Assembly: GCA_900540985.1 (NCBI GenBank) | Contig: UQIC01000035.1 | Location: forward strand, 1 to 22,495 | Source of the DNA: an uncultured Collinsella sp. | Lineage (GTDB): Bacteria > Actinomycetota > Coriobacteriia > Coriobacteriales > Coriobacteriaceae | DNA: 22,495 bases | Direction: 5' to 3' | Shown: in pieces, positions 14,515-22,495 of the stretch | Numbering within the stretch: position 1 is the first letter of the stretch | How the letters are laid out: each line of letters begins with the position of its first letter | The notes under the pieces: model-generated | The model's input: the letters and a program-made list of their open reading frames with translations, nothing else | The model's database searches: none | Told to the model about the DNA's origin: nothing | Translations under genes and position numbers: made by a program

Positions 14515-16287
14515 ATGTTTAGAAGGTTTTTGTCTTATTACAAGCCCCAGATGGGGCTTTTTGTTGCTGATACTGTTTGTGCTCTGGTGCTTGCCGCCAT
14601 TGACCTGGCGTTTCCTATTATTCTGCGCAATTTGACCGGTGGGCTATTTACTCAGGGTCAGGCTGCCATTATGCAGGCGCTCGGCATGATCGCGGTGGGC
14701 TTGGTGCTGATGTATGTCATCCGCTGCGCCTGCCGATACTTTGTGAGCTATTGGGGCCACGTGATGGGCGCGCGCATGGAGTCCAAAATGCGCGAGGACC
14801 TGTTTGACCAGTACGAGCGCTTTAGCTTTGCGTACTTCGACCGCAACAGCTCGGGCGACATGATGAGCCGCGTGGTCAACGACCTGTTCGATATCTGCGA
14901 GGCGGCGCATCACGTACCCGAGTGGATCATCATCTGCGGTATCGAGATTATCGGCTCGTTTGTGATCCTCTTTACCATCGCCCCGGTGCTGGCGCTCGCC
15001 ATGGCCGTGGTGACGGCGGCGTTTGCGGTCATCATGTTTTGGCAGAACATGCGCATGCGCGAGGTCTTTAGCGACAACCGCAAGAAGATCAGCGGCATCA
15101 ATGCGCAGCTGCAGGATTCGCTGGCGGGCATGTGCGTGGTCAAGAGTTTTGCCAATGAGGAGACCGAACGCTTCAAGTTCCGCGCCTCCAACAATCGCTA
15201 TCTTTCGTCCAAGGAGAACATGTATCACGCCATGGGCGTCTATACCGCGACGTATGGCCTGCTCTCGGGTGTGCTCTATGTGATCGTGGTGCTGCTGGGC
15301 GGCTGGCTGGTCGCTCAGGGACAGCTGCAGGCGGTCGATATGGCGACCTTCGCACTCTATATTTCGCTGTTCTGCACGCCGCTCGAGACGCTCGTCAATT
15401 CGGCCGAAACGTATCAGAAAGCTATCGCCGGCTTTAAGCGTATGGACGAGGTGCTCTCGACCGCGCCGGATATCCAGGACAAGCCGGGCGCCACTGATCT
15501 GCAGGTGACTGCCGGCACCGTGGAGTATCACGACGTGTGCTTTAACTACGAGGACGTTGAGCTGGGCGAGGGCGATGCCGACGAGCGTCCCGTTATCGAC
15601 CATATGAATCTGTCCATCAAGCCCGGGCAGACCATCGCTTTGGTTGGCCCTTCGGGCGGTGGCAAGTCCACGACCTGTTCGCTGCTGCCGCGCTTTTATG
15701 ACGTGGCTGCCGGATCCATTAGCATTGACGGTCAGGACGTGCGCGATGTGACGCAGCAGAGCCTGCGCCGCGCCATCGGCCTGGTGCAGCAGGATGTCTA
15801 CCTGTTTGACGGAACAATCGGCGAGAACATCGCCTACGGCAAGCCGGGCGCTACGGCGGAAGAGATCGCCGAGGCCGCCCGTCGCGCCAACATCGATGCC
15901 TTTATCGAGTCGCTTCCACAGGGCTATGACACGGTCGTGGGCGAGCGCGGCAGCCGTCTTTCGGGCGGACAGAAGCAGCGTGTTGCCATCGCGCGTGTGT
16001 TCCTCAAGAACCCCAAAATCTTGATCTTGGACGAGGCGACGAGTGCTTTGGATAACGAGAGCGAGGAGGCGGTGCAGGAGTCGCTCGAAGAGCTGGCACG
16101 CGGCCGCACCACGATTATCATCGCCCACCGTCTTTCGACCATTAAGCATGCCGATGAGATTGCGACCGTTGAGCATGGTCGCGTTGTGGAGCGTGGCACG
16201 CACGAGGAGCTTCTCGCCCGTGGCGGCACCTATGCCCGTTACTATCGAATGCAGTTCGAAGGTGCGCGTGCGCACGAGCTCGACTGA
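14515..16287 (+). CDS. ABC exporter, fused permease and ATPase
   Basis: 590 residues, a half-transporter with N-terminal six-helix type I exporter domain (about 1-310) and C-terminal ATPase (about 335-590). Walker A GPSGGGKST (about 377-385), Q-loop region (VQQDVYLFDGT), signature LSGGQKQR (482-489), Walker B ILILDEATSALD (about 502-513) and H-loop AHRLST are intact, so it should be active as a dimer. RFSFAYFDRNSSGDMMSRVVND at about 102-123 (split here by coupling-helix features) is typical of MsbA/multidrug-like exporters. The substrate cannot be told. The ATG follows GAGGACTGC. It lies 19 bp before an unknown membrane gene, with which it probably forms an operon. An inverted repeat and a long palindrome lie upstream. 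Confidence 0.94.
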   Translation: MFRRFLSYYKPQMGLFVADTVCALVLAAIDLAFPIILRNLTGGLFTQGQAAIMQALGMIAVGLVLMYVIRCACRYFVSYWGHVMGARMESKMREDLFDQYERFSFAYFDRNSSGDMMSRVVNDLFDICEAAHHVPEWIIICGIEIIGSFVILFTIAPVLALAMAVVTAAFAVIMFWQNMRMREVFSDNRKKISGINAQLQDSLAGMCVVKSFANEETERFKFRASNNRYLSSKENMYHAMGVYTATYGLLSGVLYVIVVLLGGWLVAQGQLQAVDMATFALYISLFCTPLETLVNSAETYQKAIAGFKRMDEVLSTAPDIQDKPGATDLQVTAGTVEYHDVCFNYEDVELGEGDADERPVIDHMNLSIKPGQTIALVGPSGGGKSTTCSLLPRFYDVAAGSISIDGQDVRDVTQQSLRRAIGLVQQDVYLFDGTIGENIAYGKPGATAEEIAEAARRANIDAFIESLPQGYDTVVGERGSRLSGGQKQRVAIARVFLKNPKILILDEATSALDNESEEAVQESLEELARGRTTIIIAHRLSTIKHADEIATVEHGRVVERGTHEELLARGGTYARYYRMQFEGARAHELD

Positions 16288-16306
16288 TTGATATGACAGG
16301 AAGTTT

Positions 16307-17272
16307 ATGGCTGACAAGAACCCTTTGACTCCGGAAGAAGTGACGGAGTTATTCTCCGAAATCGATGCATCCGGTGTCTTGGATCCCACGCTCGCCAAAA
16401 AGCGTACCGAGCGCATGCGTGAGAAGGAGGCTGCGGCCAAGCGCGGTGATAAAGCGGCGCTAGCGCAGCTGCGCAGCGAGGACCGCGCGAGCCAGGCAAA
16501 ACATATCGACCCGCTGTCCGAGGACGATCCTTCGGGCTCGCAGGTGAGCCATACCATTACGAAGACCGCGATGGCCGTGGTCATCGGTATTTTGGTGCTG
16601 ATCGTGGGCATGCAGATTGGCTACGGCGTGATGCGTCGTCTGAACACCGCCAACCTGTCCGAGAGCGTTTCGGTCGATACCGTTTCGACCGCGCTGAAGG
16701 GCGGCCTTGAGTGGGGTAACGGCTTTACGCAGTTCCCGCTCGATTTTACCGTCGATGAAGCCGATGAACGCACGGGCACGGTCGAGGTGACGGTGTTGGA
16801 CACATCGTCTGCCAACGAGCTCGAGCTGCTGTCCAACGGGCAGATTCAGGCCGCGGCGCTTGCGACCAACGCGTTGCTCAATGATAAGATCGACCGCGTG
16901 GTGTATAACGTTCACGCCTATATCGACGAGAATAGCAACATTCAGCACGATTCCTTCTTTGGCATGTTCCCCGCGCGCGGCCACCAGAGCGCCATTTTGA
17001 CGTTCGTGTGGACCAAGAGCTCATCCAACGCCACGAGTATCGACTGGAAGATGCGCATCGTGAGTATGGATGACACCATCGCCGAGCGCATTCAGAAGCA
17101 GGTGAACTCGGTGTCGTCGTTGATTGAGGACCCGGTGGTGAGCCAGACCAAGATTGACGAGGAAAAGGCCGAACGTGACCTGGAGCATCGTCTGCATGGC
17201 CGCGAGATTTTCCGCGGCGGCAAGCCCGATCGCACACCGTCCAAACTGCTGGAGCAGGATAAGAAAAAATAA
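16307..17272 (+). CDS. Single-helix membrane protein of unknown function
   Basis: 321 residues; family not recognised. Residues 1-80 are charged and helical (ERMREKEAAAKRGDKAAL), presumably cytoplasmic. One membrane helix lies at about 86-108 (AMAVVIGILVLIVGMQIGYGV). The remainder (110-321) is an extracytoplasmic domain of mixed strands and helices, with a lysine-rich tail ending in EQDKKK. No catalytic motif or lipobox is visible. Composition and strand pattern suggest a binding or scaffold domain rather than an enzyme. The ATG follows AGGAAGTTT and lies 19 bp after the ABC exporter, so the two likely work in the same transcript, perhaps as an accessory protein; that is inference from adjacency. 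A terminator follows. Confidence 0.8.
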   Translation: MADKNPLTPEEVTELFSEIDASGVLDPTLAKKRTERMREKEAAAKRGDKAALAQLRSEDRASQAKHIDPLSEDDPSGSQVSHTITKTAMAVVIGILVLIVGMQIGYGVMRRLNTANLSESVSVDTVSTALKGGLEWGNGFTQFPLDFTVDEADERTGTVEVTVLDTSSANELELLSNGQIQAAALATNALLNDKIDRVVYNVHAYIDENSNIQHDSFFGMFPARGHQSAILTFVWTKSSSNATSIDWKMRIVSMDDTIAERIQKQVNSVSSLIEDPVVSQTKIDEEKAERDLEHRLHGREIFRGGKPDRTPSKLLEQDKKK

Positions 17273-17278
17273 GACGCC

Positions 17279-17318
17279 ATCATCCCGCGTGAGCCACAAG
17301 CCCCGCGGGATGATTTTT
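17279..17318 (+). terminator. Terminator after the ABC exporter operon
   Basis: ATCATCCCGCG and CGCGGGATGAT form a perfect 11-bp stem around a 14-nt loop, then TTTTTCT. Confidence 0.92.
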
Positions 17319-17409
17319 CTGGGACGGGGATTAAAAAACATTATGCATAGAAAGTCATAATTATCATTTCGTAAACATTTCGATGAAATTAACGCCATGA
17401 GGCATGCTT

Positions 17410-17425
17410 GCGGTTACAATACCGC
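17410..17425 (+). promoter_or_regulatory. -10 region of carA flanked by an inverted repeat
   Basis: GCGGT-TACAAT-ACCGC: a TACAAT -10 box sits exactly between perfect 5-bp arms. No strong -35 is seen 17 bp upstream. The region before it (17330-17395) is AT-rich. The arrangement would suit a repressor or activator site on the promoter. Confidence 0.4.
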
Positions 17426-17444
17426 GAGGCCTAACTACACACCT

Positions 17445-17481
17445 TTAAGCCGGTCCTGTGAGACCGGGAAGGAGAATTATG
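17445..17481 (+). promoter_or_regulatory. PyrR-binding RNA loop in the carA leader
   Basis: TTTAA followed by CCGGTC (17450-17455), CTGTGA and GACCGG (17462-17467) matches the PyrR binding loop pattern as I remember it: a stem with a UCCnGnGAG-type loop and upstream UUUAA. The SD AAGGAG (17469-17474) starts one base after the stem and the ATG is at 17479. No terminator hairpin lies between, so PyrR bound with UMP would be expected to block translation initiation rather than cause transcription attenuation. Confidence 0.72.
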
Positions 17482-18924
17482 GCGAACAACCATACCGCGG
17501 GCGCTGCCGCCCGCACCTTCGCGCCCAGCGAGCTTTGCCAGCGTATGCTGGCCAAAACCAGCAAGGGCACCTGCGGTCCCTGCATCCTGTATCTTGAGGA
17601 TGGGACCATTTTTTATGGACGTGCATGCGGCGCCGAGGGCACCGCGACCGGCGAAGTTTGTTTCAACACCTCGCTCGAGGGCTACTTTGAGGTCATGACC
17701 GACCCGAGTTATGCCGGCCAAATCGTAACCATGACCTATCCGCAGATCGGCAACTACGGTATCGACGAGACCGACGTCCAGTCGGCCTTCCCCGGCGACG
17801 CCGTGCGCCCTGCGAGCGCTCCGGCCATGCGCGGCATGATCGTTCGCGACATGTGCGCCACGCCTTCTAACTGGCGCTCGGCCGTCAGCGTGCCGGAGTA
17901 CCTGTGCGCTCACGGCATCGTCGCTATCGAGGGTGTCGACACTCGCGCCCTGGTGCGCCACCTGCGCGACAATGGTTCCAAGATGGGCATTATTTCGACC
18001 GAGATCTTCGACGTCGACGAGCTTGCCGAGCGTCTGGCCGCAGCGCCCACGCTGGTAGGCGAGAACCTGGTCAAGACCGTAAGTTGCCCCGTACCTCACG
18101 AGTTTGTGGCCGCCGACCTGCCTGCCACGCATGACTTTGCGCTTACGGCTGCCGCTCCTGCCCGTCACAAAGTGGTCGCCTACGACTGCGGTGTGAAGCG
18201 CGGCATTCTGGAGGGTCTGGTCCGCGCCGGCTGCGACCTTACCGTCGTGCCGTGGGATACGCCCGCGAGTGAGGTGCTCGACATGAATCCCGATGGCGTC
18301 TTTTTGTCCAATGGTCCCGGCGACCCCGACGCCGTGGTGGAGACCTACGAGCAGGTGCAGCAGCTGATCGGCAAGGTGCCGGTCTTTGGTATTTGTCTTG
18401 GTCACCAGATGATCAGCCTGGCCTGCGGCGCTCAGATGGAAAAGCTTAAGTTCGGTCACCGCGGTGGCAACCAGCCGGTCATGAACCTGGTAAGCCGTCG
18501 CGTGGAGATTACCGCGCAAAACCATGGCTTTGGTCTGCTGTTCCCCAGCTTGGGCAAGCTTGTCCCCGAGTTTTCCGGCGGCGAGACCGAGCATGCGGCC
18601 GATGGGGATCTGCGCGTCTGGGTGCGCCGCGGCATCGCGCCAGTCGTGATGAACGAGCGCTTCGGCCGCATTCGCCTGACGCATGTGAACCTCAACGACG
18701 GCACCGCCGAGGGCATCCAGCTGCTCGACGCGCCGTGCTTCTCGGTGCAGTACCACCCCGAGGCCTCGCCCGGACCCACCGATGCCCACTATCTCTTTAC
18801 CGCCTTTACGCGACTCATGGACGGCGAGGAGAACTACCTGGACATCGACACCGCGAAGGACCGCCTGCAGGGCTGGAACTTTGCCGACAATGGTTCCGCT
18901 GCGACCGAGACCGAGGAGAACTAA
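17479..18924 (+). CDS. carA: Carbamoyl-phosphate synthase small (glutamine amidotransferase) subunit
   Basis: 481 residues against about 360-390 usual. The N-terminal small-subunit domain (about 35-190) includes the FNTSLEGYFEVMTDPSYAGQI hallmark region. The class I glutamine amidotransferase domain has SNGPGDPD, the nucleophile region FGICLGHQ (Cys306) and HPEASPGP (His426, Glu428). It releases ammonia from glutamine for CarB. Three additions are visible: about 35 residues at the N-terminus, a roughly 36-residue insertion in the amidotransferase domain (352-400 is 49 long, against 13 in E. coli), and an acidic tail. The start at 17479 follows AAGGAG by four bases. An upstream in-frame ATG at 17458 lies inside the RNA loop. 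It is one base from carB. Confidence 0.97.
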   Translation: MANNHTAGAAARTFAPSELCQRMLAKTSKGTCGPCILYLEDGTIFYGRACGAEGTATGEVCFNTSLEGYFEVMTDPSYAGQIVTMTYPQIGNYGIDETDVQSAFPGDAVRPASAPAMRGMIVRDMCATPSNWRSAVSVPEYLCAHGIVAIEGVDTRALVRHLRDNGSKMGIISTEIFDVDELAERLAAAPTLVGENLVKTVSCPVPHEFVAADLPATHDFALTAAAPARHKVVAYDCGVKRGILEGLVRAGCDLTVVPWDTPASEVLDMNPDGVFLSNGPGDPDAVVETYEQVQQLIGKVPVFGICLGHQMISLACGAQMEKLKFGHRGGNQPVMNLVSRRVEITAQNHGFGLLFPSLGKLVPEFSGGETEHAADGDLRVWVRRGIAPVVMNERFGRIRLTHVNLNDGTAEGIQLLDAPCFSVQYHPEASPGPTDAHYLFTAFTRLMDGEENYLDIDTAKDRLQGWNFADNGSAATETEEN

Positions 18925-18925
18925 C

Positions 18926-21900
18926 ATGCCTAAACGTACTGACATCAAGCGTATCCTCGTCATTGGTTCGGGCCCCATCGTTATCGGTCAGGCCTGTGAG
19001 TTTGACTACTCTGGTGCCCAGGCCTGCAAGGTGCTCAAGGAGGATGGCTTTGAGGTCATCCTGGTCAACTCCAACCCGGCGACCATCATGACCGATCCGG
19101 GTTTGGCCGACCGCACCTATGTCGAGCCCATCACCGCCGAATTTATCGAGCGCGTGATCAAGAAGGAGCGCCCGGACGCGCTGCTGCCCACGCTGGGCGG
19201 CCAGACCGGTCTGAACGCCGCCGTCGAGCTGGCGAAAGACGGTACGCTCGACAAGTACGGCGTCGAGATGATCGGCTGCGATCTGGACGCCATCGAGCGC
19301 GGCGAGGACCGCAAGCTCTTTAACGAGGCCATGGCCGAGATTGGCCTGGAGGTCGCGCGCTCGGGCTATGCCTACAGCGTGGCCGACGCCGAGGCTATCG
19401 CCGAGCGCGTGGGCTATCCCTGCGTACTGCGCCCGAGCTTTACCCTCGGCGGCGCCGGCGGCGGCATCGCTCACACCCACGAGGAGCTCGTCTCCATCGT
19501 GAGCCAGGGCCTGGAACTCTCGCCCGCCCACGAGGTGCTGGTCGAGGAGTCCATCGAGGGTTGGAAAGAGTACGAGATGGAGGTCATGCGTGACCACGCC
19601 GGCAACGGCATCATCGTGTGCTCCATCGAGAACCTCGACCCCATGGGCGTGCATACCGGCGACTCCATCACCGTGGCGCCGGCGCAGACGCTCTCCGACC
19701 TTGAGTATCAGCGCATGCGCGTGGCCTCGCTCGCCATTCTGGAGAAGATCGGCGTCGAGACCGGTGGCTCCAACGTGCAGTTTGCCGTGAACCCCAGCAC
19801 CGGCCGCCTGATCGTCATCGAGATGAACCCGCGCGTGAGCCGCTCGTCCGCACTGGCCTCCAAGGCCACGGGTTTCCCCATCGCTAAGGCCGCCGCGCGC
19901 CTGGCCGTGGGCTATACGCTCGACGAGATCGTCAACGATATCACCAAGGCAACGCCCGCTTGCTTTGAGCCCACGATCGATTACTGCGTGGTAAAGGTGC
20001 CGCGCTTTGCCTTCGAGAAGTTCAAGGGCACCGACCCCACGCTCACCACGCGCATGAAGGCCGTGGGCGAGATCATGGCAATCGGCCGCACCTTTGAGGA
20101 GGCCTTTGGCAAAGCTATGCGCTCGCTGGAGGACGGCCACCAGGGCATTTGCGCCGGTGGCAAAGAGGGCGCCGATAAGCTGAGCGACGACGAGCTCGCT
20201 CAGGCCGTGGCAACTCCGACCGAGCATCGCATCTTCTTTGTGGTCGAGGCCCTGCGCCGTGGCTGGGACATCGCTCGCATCCATGCCACCTGCGGCATCG
20301 ACCCGTGGTACCTCAACCGCATCAACGACATGGTGCAGGTCCAGGAGAGCATCCGCGGCCTGCGTGTGGAGGATATCGACGCCGACGCGATGCGCCTGCT
20401 CAAGCAGTACGGCACGAGCGACGCCGAGATCGCCGCGCTGACCGGCTCGGACGAGCGCTTTGTGCGCGCCTATCGCAAGGGCCTTGGCGTGGTTCCCAGC
20501 ATGAAGACGGTCGATACCTGCGCTGCGGAGTTCTCGAGCGCCACGGAGTACCACTACAAGACGTACGAGAACATCTACCGCACGAGCCCGGATGCCAAGA
20601 AGTGCGTAGCTCCCGACGAGGCCACGCCGGCGGACAAGCCCAAGGCGATGATCCTGGGCGCCGGTCCCAACCGCATTGGCCAGGGTATCGAGTTCGATTA
20701 CTGCTGCGTGCACGCGAGCTACGCGCTGGCGGCCCGCGGCTTTGAGACCATCATGGTCAACTGCAATCCCGAGACCGTTTCGACCGACTACGACACGTCC
20801 GACCGCCTTTACTTTGAGCCGCTCACCTACGAGGACGTCATGGACGTTATCGATGTTGAGCGCCCCGACGGCGTCGTGGTGACGCTCGGCGGCCAGACTC
20901 CGCTTAAGCTGGCGCGCATGCTCGAGGAGAGCGGCGTGAACATCATGGGTACCAAGCCCGACGCCATCGATTTTGCCGAGGACCGCGAGCGCTTTGCCGC
21001 CCTGCTCGACAAGCTGGGCATTATGTATCCGCCGGCGGGTCAGGCAACCTCGTTTGAGGAAGCCGAGGCCGTTGCCGTGCACATCGGCTACCCGCTGCTG
21101 GTGCGTCCGAGCTACGTGCTGGGCGGCCGCGGCATGATGATCGCCTACGATGCCGAGCATCTGCGCGATTACATGGTCGAGGCCGCGCGCATTAGCCCCG
21201 ACTACCCGGTGTACCTGGACCGCTTCTTGGAGGGTGCGATCGAGTCCGATGTCGACGCCCTGTGCGATGGCGAAGAGGTCTACATCGGCGGCATTCTGGA
21301 GCATATCGAGGAGGCCGGTATTCACTCCGGCGACTCTGCGACCTGCATCCCGCCGTTCAGCTTTAGCGAGAGCCTGCAGGCAAAGCTTCGCGAGACCACG
21401 CGCCGCATCGCGATGGCGCTGGGCGTACGCGGCCTGGTCAACGTGCAGTACGCCATTAAGGGCGAGACCGTCTACGTGATCGAGGCCAACCCGCGTGCCA
21501 GCCGCACCGTGCCGTTTATCTCCAAGGCCACCGGCGTGCCGCTCGCCAAGTGTGCCGCACGTATCATGGCGGGCGATTCCATCTCGAGCTTGGGCCTGCC
21601 GAGCGACGAGCGTCAGCTGGACTGGTTCTGCATGAAGGAAGCCGTTATGCCCTGGGGTCGTTTCCCGGGCGCCGACGTTATCCTGGGTCCCGAGATGAAG
21701 TCGACGGGCGAGGTCATGGGTATCGCCAAGAGCTATCCCGAGGCATATGCCAAGACGCAGCTGGCGATTGACTACAAGCTGCCCGATCCGAGCTGCGGCA
21801 AGGTGTTCATCAGCGTGTGCGACCGCGACAAGCGTCATATCCTTTCGGTCGCTCGTATCCTGCGCTACCTGGGCTTTGATATCTGCTCCACCGAGGGTAC

Positions 21901-22240
21901 GGCGCGCGTGCTGCGCGGAGGCAACGTGACGTGCGAAGTCGTGGAGAAGATCAGCGGCCCGCACGACGGCGAGCGTCCCAACATTGGTGACCTCATCGCC
22001 GATGGCAAGATTGCGGTAATCATCAATACGCCGTACGGCCCGGGCTCGCGTGGCGATGGCTACCTGCTACGCACCGAGGCCGTCCGTCGTGGCGTGACCT
22101 GCGTGACGGCGATGTCTGCGGCCAACACGTACGTGAGCGCCATCGAGGCCGTGCGCGAGGACGAGCAGGGTCACGGCAGCGCCAACGACATGGGCATGGA
22201 CGTCATCGCCCTGCAGGACCTGCCGCAGTACGCGGTGTAG
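18926..22240 (+). CDS. carB: Carbamoyl-phosphate synthase large subunit
   Basis: 1104 residues, slightly above the usual 1060-1080. It makes carbamoyl phosphate from bicarbonate, ammonia and two ATP for pyrimidine and arginine synthesis. Two homologous ATP-grasp halves are seen: the first begins RILVIGSGPIVIGQACEFDY and contains PSFTLGGAGGG and IEMNPRVSRSSALASKATGF; the second begins MILGAGPNRIGQGIEFDY with VRPSYVLGGRGM and IEANPRASRTVPFISKATG. The methylglyoxal-synthase-like regulatory domain (about 957-1090) starts GKVFISVCDRDK and contains INTPYGPGSRGDGYLLR, where nucleotides and ornithine act in relatives. The ATG at 18926 follows GAGGAG; the reading frame remains open upstream into carA but that part is a shadow. 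Co-translated with carA. Confidence 0.98.
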   Translation: MPKRTDIKRILVIGSGPIVIGQACEFDYSGAQACKVLKEDGFEVILVNSNPATIMTDPGLADRTYVEPITAEFIERVIKKERPDALLPTLGGQTGLNAAVELAKDGTLDKYGVEMIGCDLDAIERGEDRKLFNEAMAEIGLEVARSGYAYSVADAEAIAERVGYPCVLRPSFTLGGAGGGIAHTHEELVSIVSQGLELSPAHEVLVEESIEGWKEYEMEVMRDHAGNGIIVCSIENLDPMGVHTGDSITVAPAQTLSDLEYQRMRVASLAILEKIGVETGGSNVQFAVNPSTGRLIVIEMNPRVSRSSALASKATGFPIAKAAARLAVGYTLDEIVNDITKATPACFEPTIDYCVVKVPRFAFEKFKGTDPTLTTRMKAVGEIMAIGRTFEEAFGKAMRSLEDGHQGICAGGKEGADKLSDDELAQAVATPTEHRIFFVVEALRRGWDIARIHATCGIDPWYLNRINDMVQVQESIRGLRVEDIDADAMRLLKQYGTSDAEIAALTGSDERFVRAYRKGLGVVPSMKTVDTCAAEFSSATEYHYKTYENIYRTSPDAKKCVAPDEATPADKPKAMILGAGPNRIGQGIEFDYCCVHASYALAARGFETIMVNCNPETVSTDYDTSDRLYFEPLTYEDVMDVIDVERPDGVVVTLGGQTPLKLARMLEESGVNIMGTKPDAIDFAEDRERFAALLDKLGIMYPPAGQATSFEEAEAVAVHIGYPLLVRPSYVLGGRGMMIAYDAEHLRDYMVEAARISPDYPVYLDRFLEGAIESDVDALCDGEEVYIGGILEHIEEAGIHSGDSATCIPPFSFSESLQAKLRETTRRIAMALGVRGLVNVQYAIKGETVYVIEANPRASRTVPFISKATGVPLAKCAARIMAGDSISSLGLPSDERQLDWFCMKEAVMPWGRFPGADVILGPEMKSTGEVMGIAKSYPEAYAKTQLAIDYKLPDPSCGKVFISVCDRDKRHILSVARILRYLGFDICSTEGTARVLRGGNVTCEVVEKISGPHDGERPNIGDLIADGKIAVIINTPYGPGSRGDGYLLRTEAVRRGVTCVTAMSAANTYVSAIEAVREDEQGHGSANDMGMDVIALQDLPQYAV

Positions 22241-22495
22241 TGTGACCTGTCCGGCCGGAGCGGAGGGGGCCGAGTTTCCCCCTTCGCTCCGGCTGCAAGC
22301 AGAGTCGCTCAGTGGGAAACTCGGCCCCCTCCGTCCCGGCCCGCCGCAGGGGGTACAGTTCCCGGCGCTGGCCGGTGAGGGCGTCTATCTCGGCCTGGAT
22401 AGCGTCATACTGCATGGAAAGCTGGCCCATCGTCTCAATGCGGTTTTTCATCAGGTATATAAATTGCTCCTGGTAGCGGTCAAACTTGATGACCT
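22203..22495 (-). CDS. Partial minus-strand reading frame of foreign style at the window edge
   Basis: The frame is open from the right edge, reading VIKFDRYQEQFIYL, then MKNRIETMGQLSMQYDAIQ, EIDALTGQRRELYPLRRAG. This part looks like a genuine helical or coiled-coil protein segment. From about 22340 down, the translation runs through the inverted repeat and becomes arginine/proline-rich, ending inside the carB 3' end on the other strand, so the true C-terminus is lost or the frame was truncated by the junction. The spacing of charged residues reminds me of the C-terminal tails of mobilisation or relaxase proteins, but I cannot support that. Base composition (TATATAAATTG near 22460) differs from the carB side. 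Confidence 0.4.
   Translation of the reverse strand, partial: VIKFDRYQEQFIYLMKNRIETMGQLSMQYDAIQAEIDALTGQRRELYPLRRAGTEGAEFPTERLCLQPERRGKLGPLRSGRTGHTTPRTAAGPAGR
22253..22341. repeat. Large inverted repeat with two alternative hairpins after carB
   Basis: 22261-22280 and 22314-22333 are perfect 20-bp complements (CGGAGGGGGCCGAGTTTCCC); with flanks 22253-22280 and 22314-22341 the match is 26 of 28. The left arm can instead pair locally: 22255-22269 with 22278-22292, 15 positions with one G-U, loop of eight. The two hairpins exclude each other. No T tract follows. It may be the end of a mobile element, a dual-state terminator for carB, or a junction artefact. Confidence 0.65.

Noticed and set aside
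18815..21964. Very long minus-strand open frame opposite carB
   Set aside because: A shadow produced by GC-biased codons in carB; Ala/Arg/His/Gly-rich and without start signals or domains.

Overview
The window is about 22.5 kb of a moderately GC-rich bacterial chromosome (roughly 60% by eye). Protein style, strong GAGG-type ribosome binding sites, occasional TTG starts, and a Zn-ribbon (CxxC) S18 all fit an actinobacterium. My best guess is class Coriobacteriia, close to Collinsella; this is recognition from memory, not a database result. Most of the window is housekeeping chromosome. The accessory signal sits in the intergenic gaps and at the right edge.

Layout. At 1-218 (minus) is the N-terminus of a LysR-type regulator, divergent from a tRNA cluster, Ile(GAT)-Ala(TGC)-Ile(GAT), at 415-786. 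The cluster has its own promoter, an internal hairpin terminator and a final terminator. At 945-2312 are three closely spaced plus-strand genes: a bifunctional-nuclease/DUF151 family protein, a small two-helix membrane protein and an unrecognised acidic protein. The ribosome-associated GTPase typA/bipA follows (2430-4268) with a good terminator. At 4397-6339 are two minus-strand membrane genes: an exported bactofilin-like protein with a multi-helix tail, and a UPF0126/TRIC-family channel. At 6483-6938 are two minus-strand tRNA-Ser genes (CGA, GGA) with terminators, next to an inverted copy of a tRNA-Ser 3' end fused to a run of hairpins. At 7443-10747 is the rpsF-ssb-rpsR-rplI operon, a terminator, then dnaB under its own extended -10 promoter. 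At 10841-14267 are purA, then purD and a NUDIX hydrolase. A gap of palindromes (14268-14514) follows. At 14515-17272 are an ABC exporter and an unrecognised single-helix membrane protein, then a terminator. At 17479-22240 are carA and carB, preceded by what looks like a PyrR-binding RNA loop that abuts the carA ribosome binding site. At 22241-22495 the sequence changes character: a large inverted repeat, then the start of a minus-strand reading frame of different style running off the edge. This may be the end of a mobile element or an assembly junction.

How the genes work together. Ribosome and replication parts (S6, SSB, S18, L9, DnaB, TypA, tRNAs) sit next to nucleotide synthesis (PurA and PurD for purines, CarAB for carbamoyl phosphate feeding pyrimidines and arginine). 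The carA leader ties carAB to pyrimidine level.

I saw no CRISPR array, toxin-antitoxin pair, phage module, rRNA gene or clear defence system. The items most worth checking are the tRNA-Ser fragment with its hairpin cassette (6504-6644), the long palindrome at about 14296-14420, the mutually exclusive hairpins after carB (22253-22341), the PyrR-type leader (17445-17481) and the mismatched acceptor stem of the tRNA-Ala.
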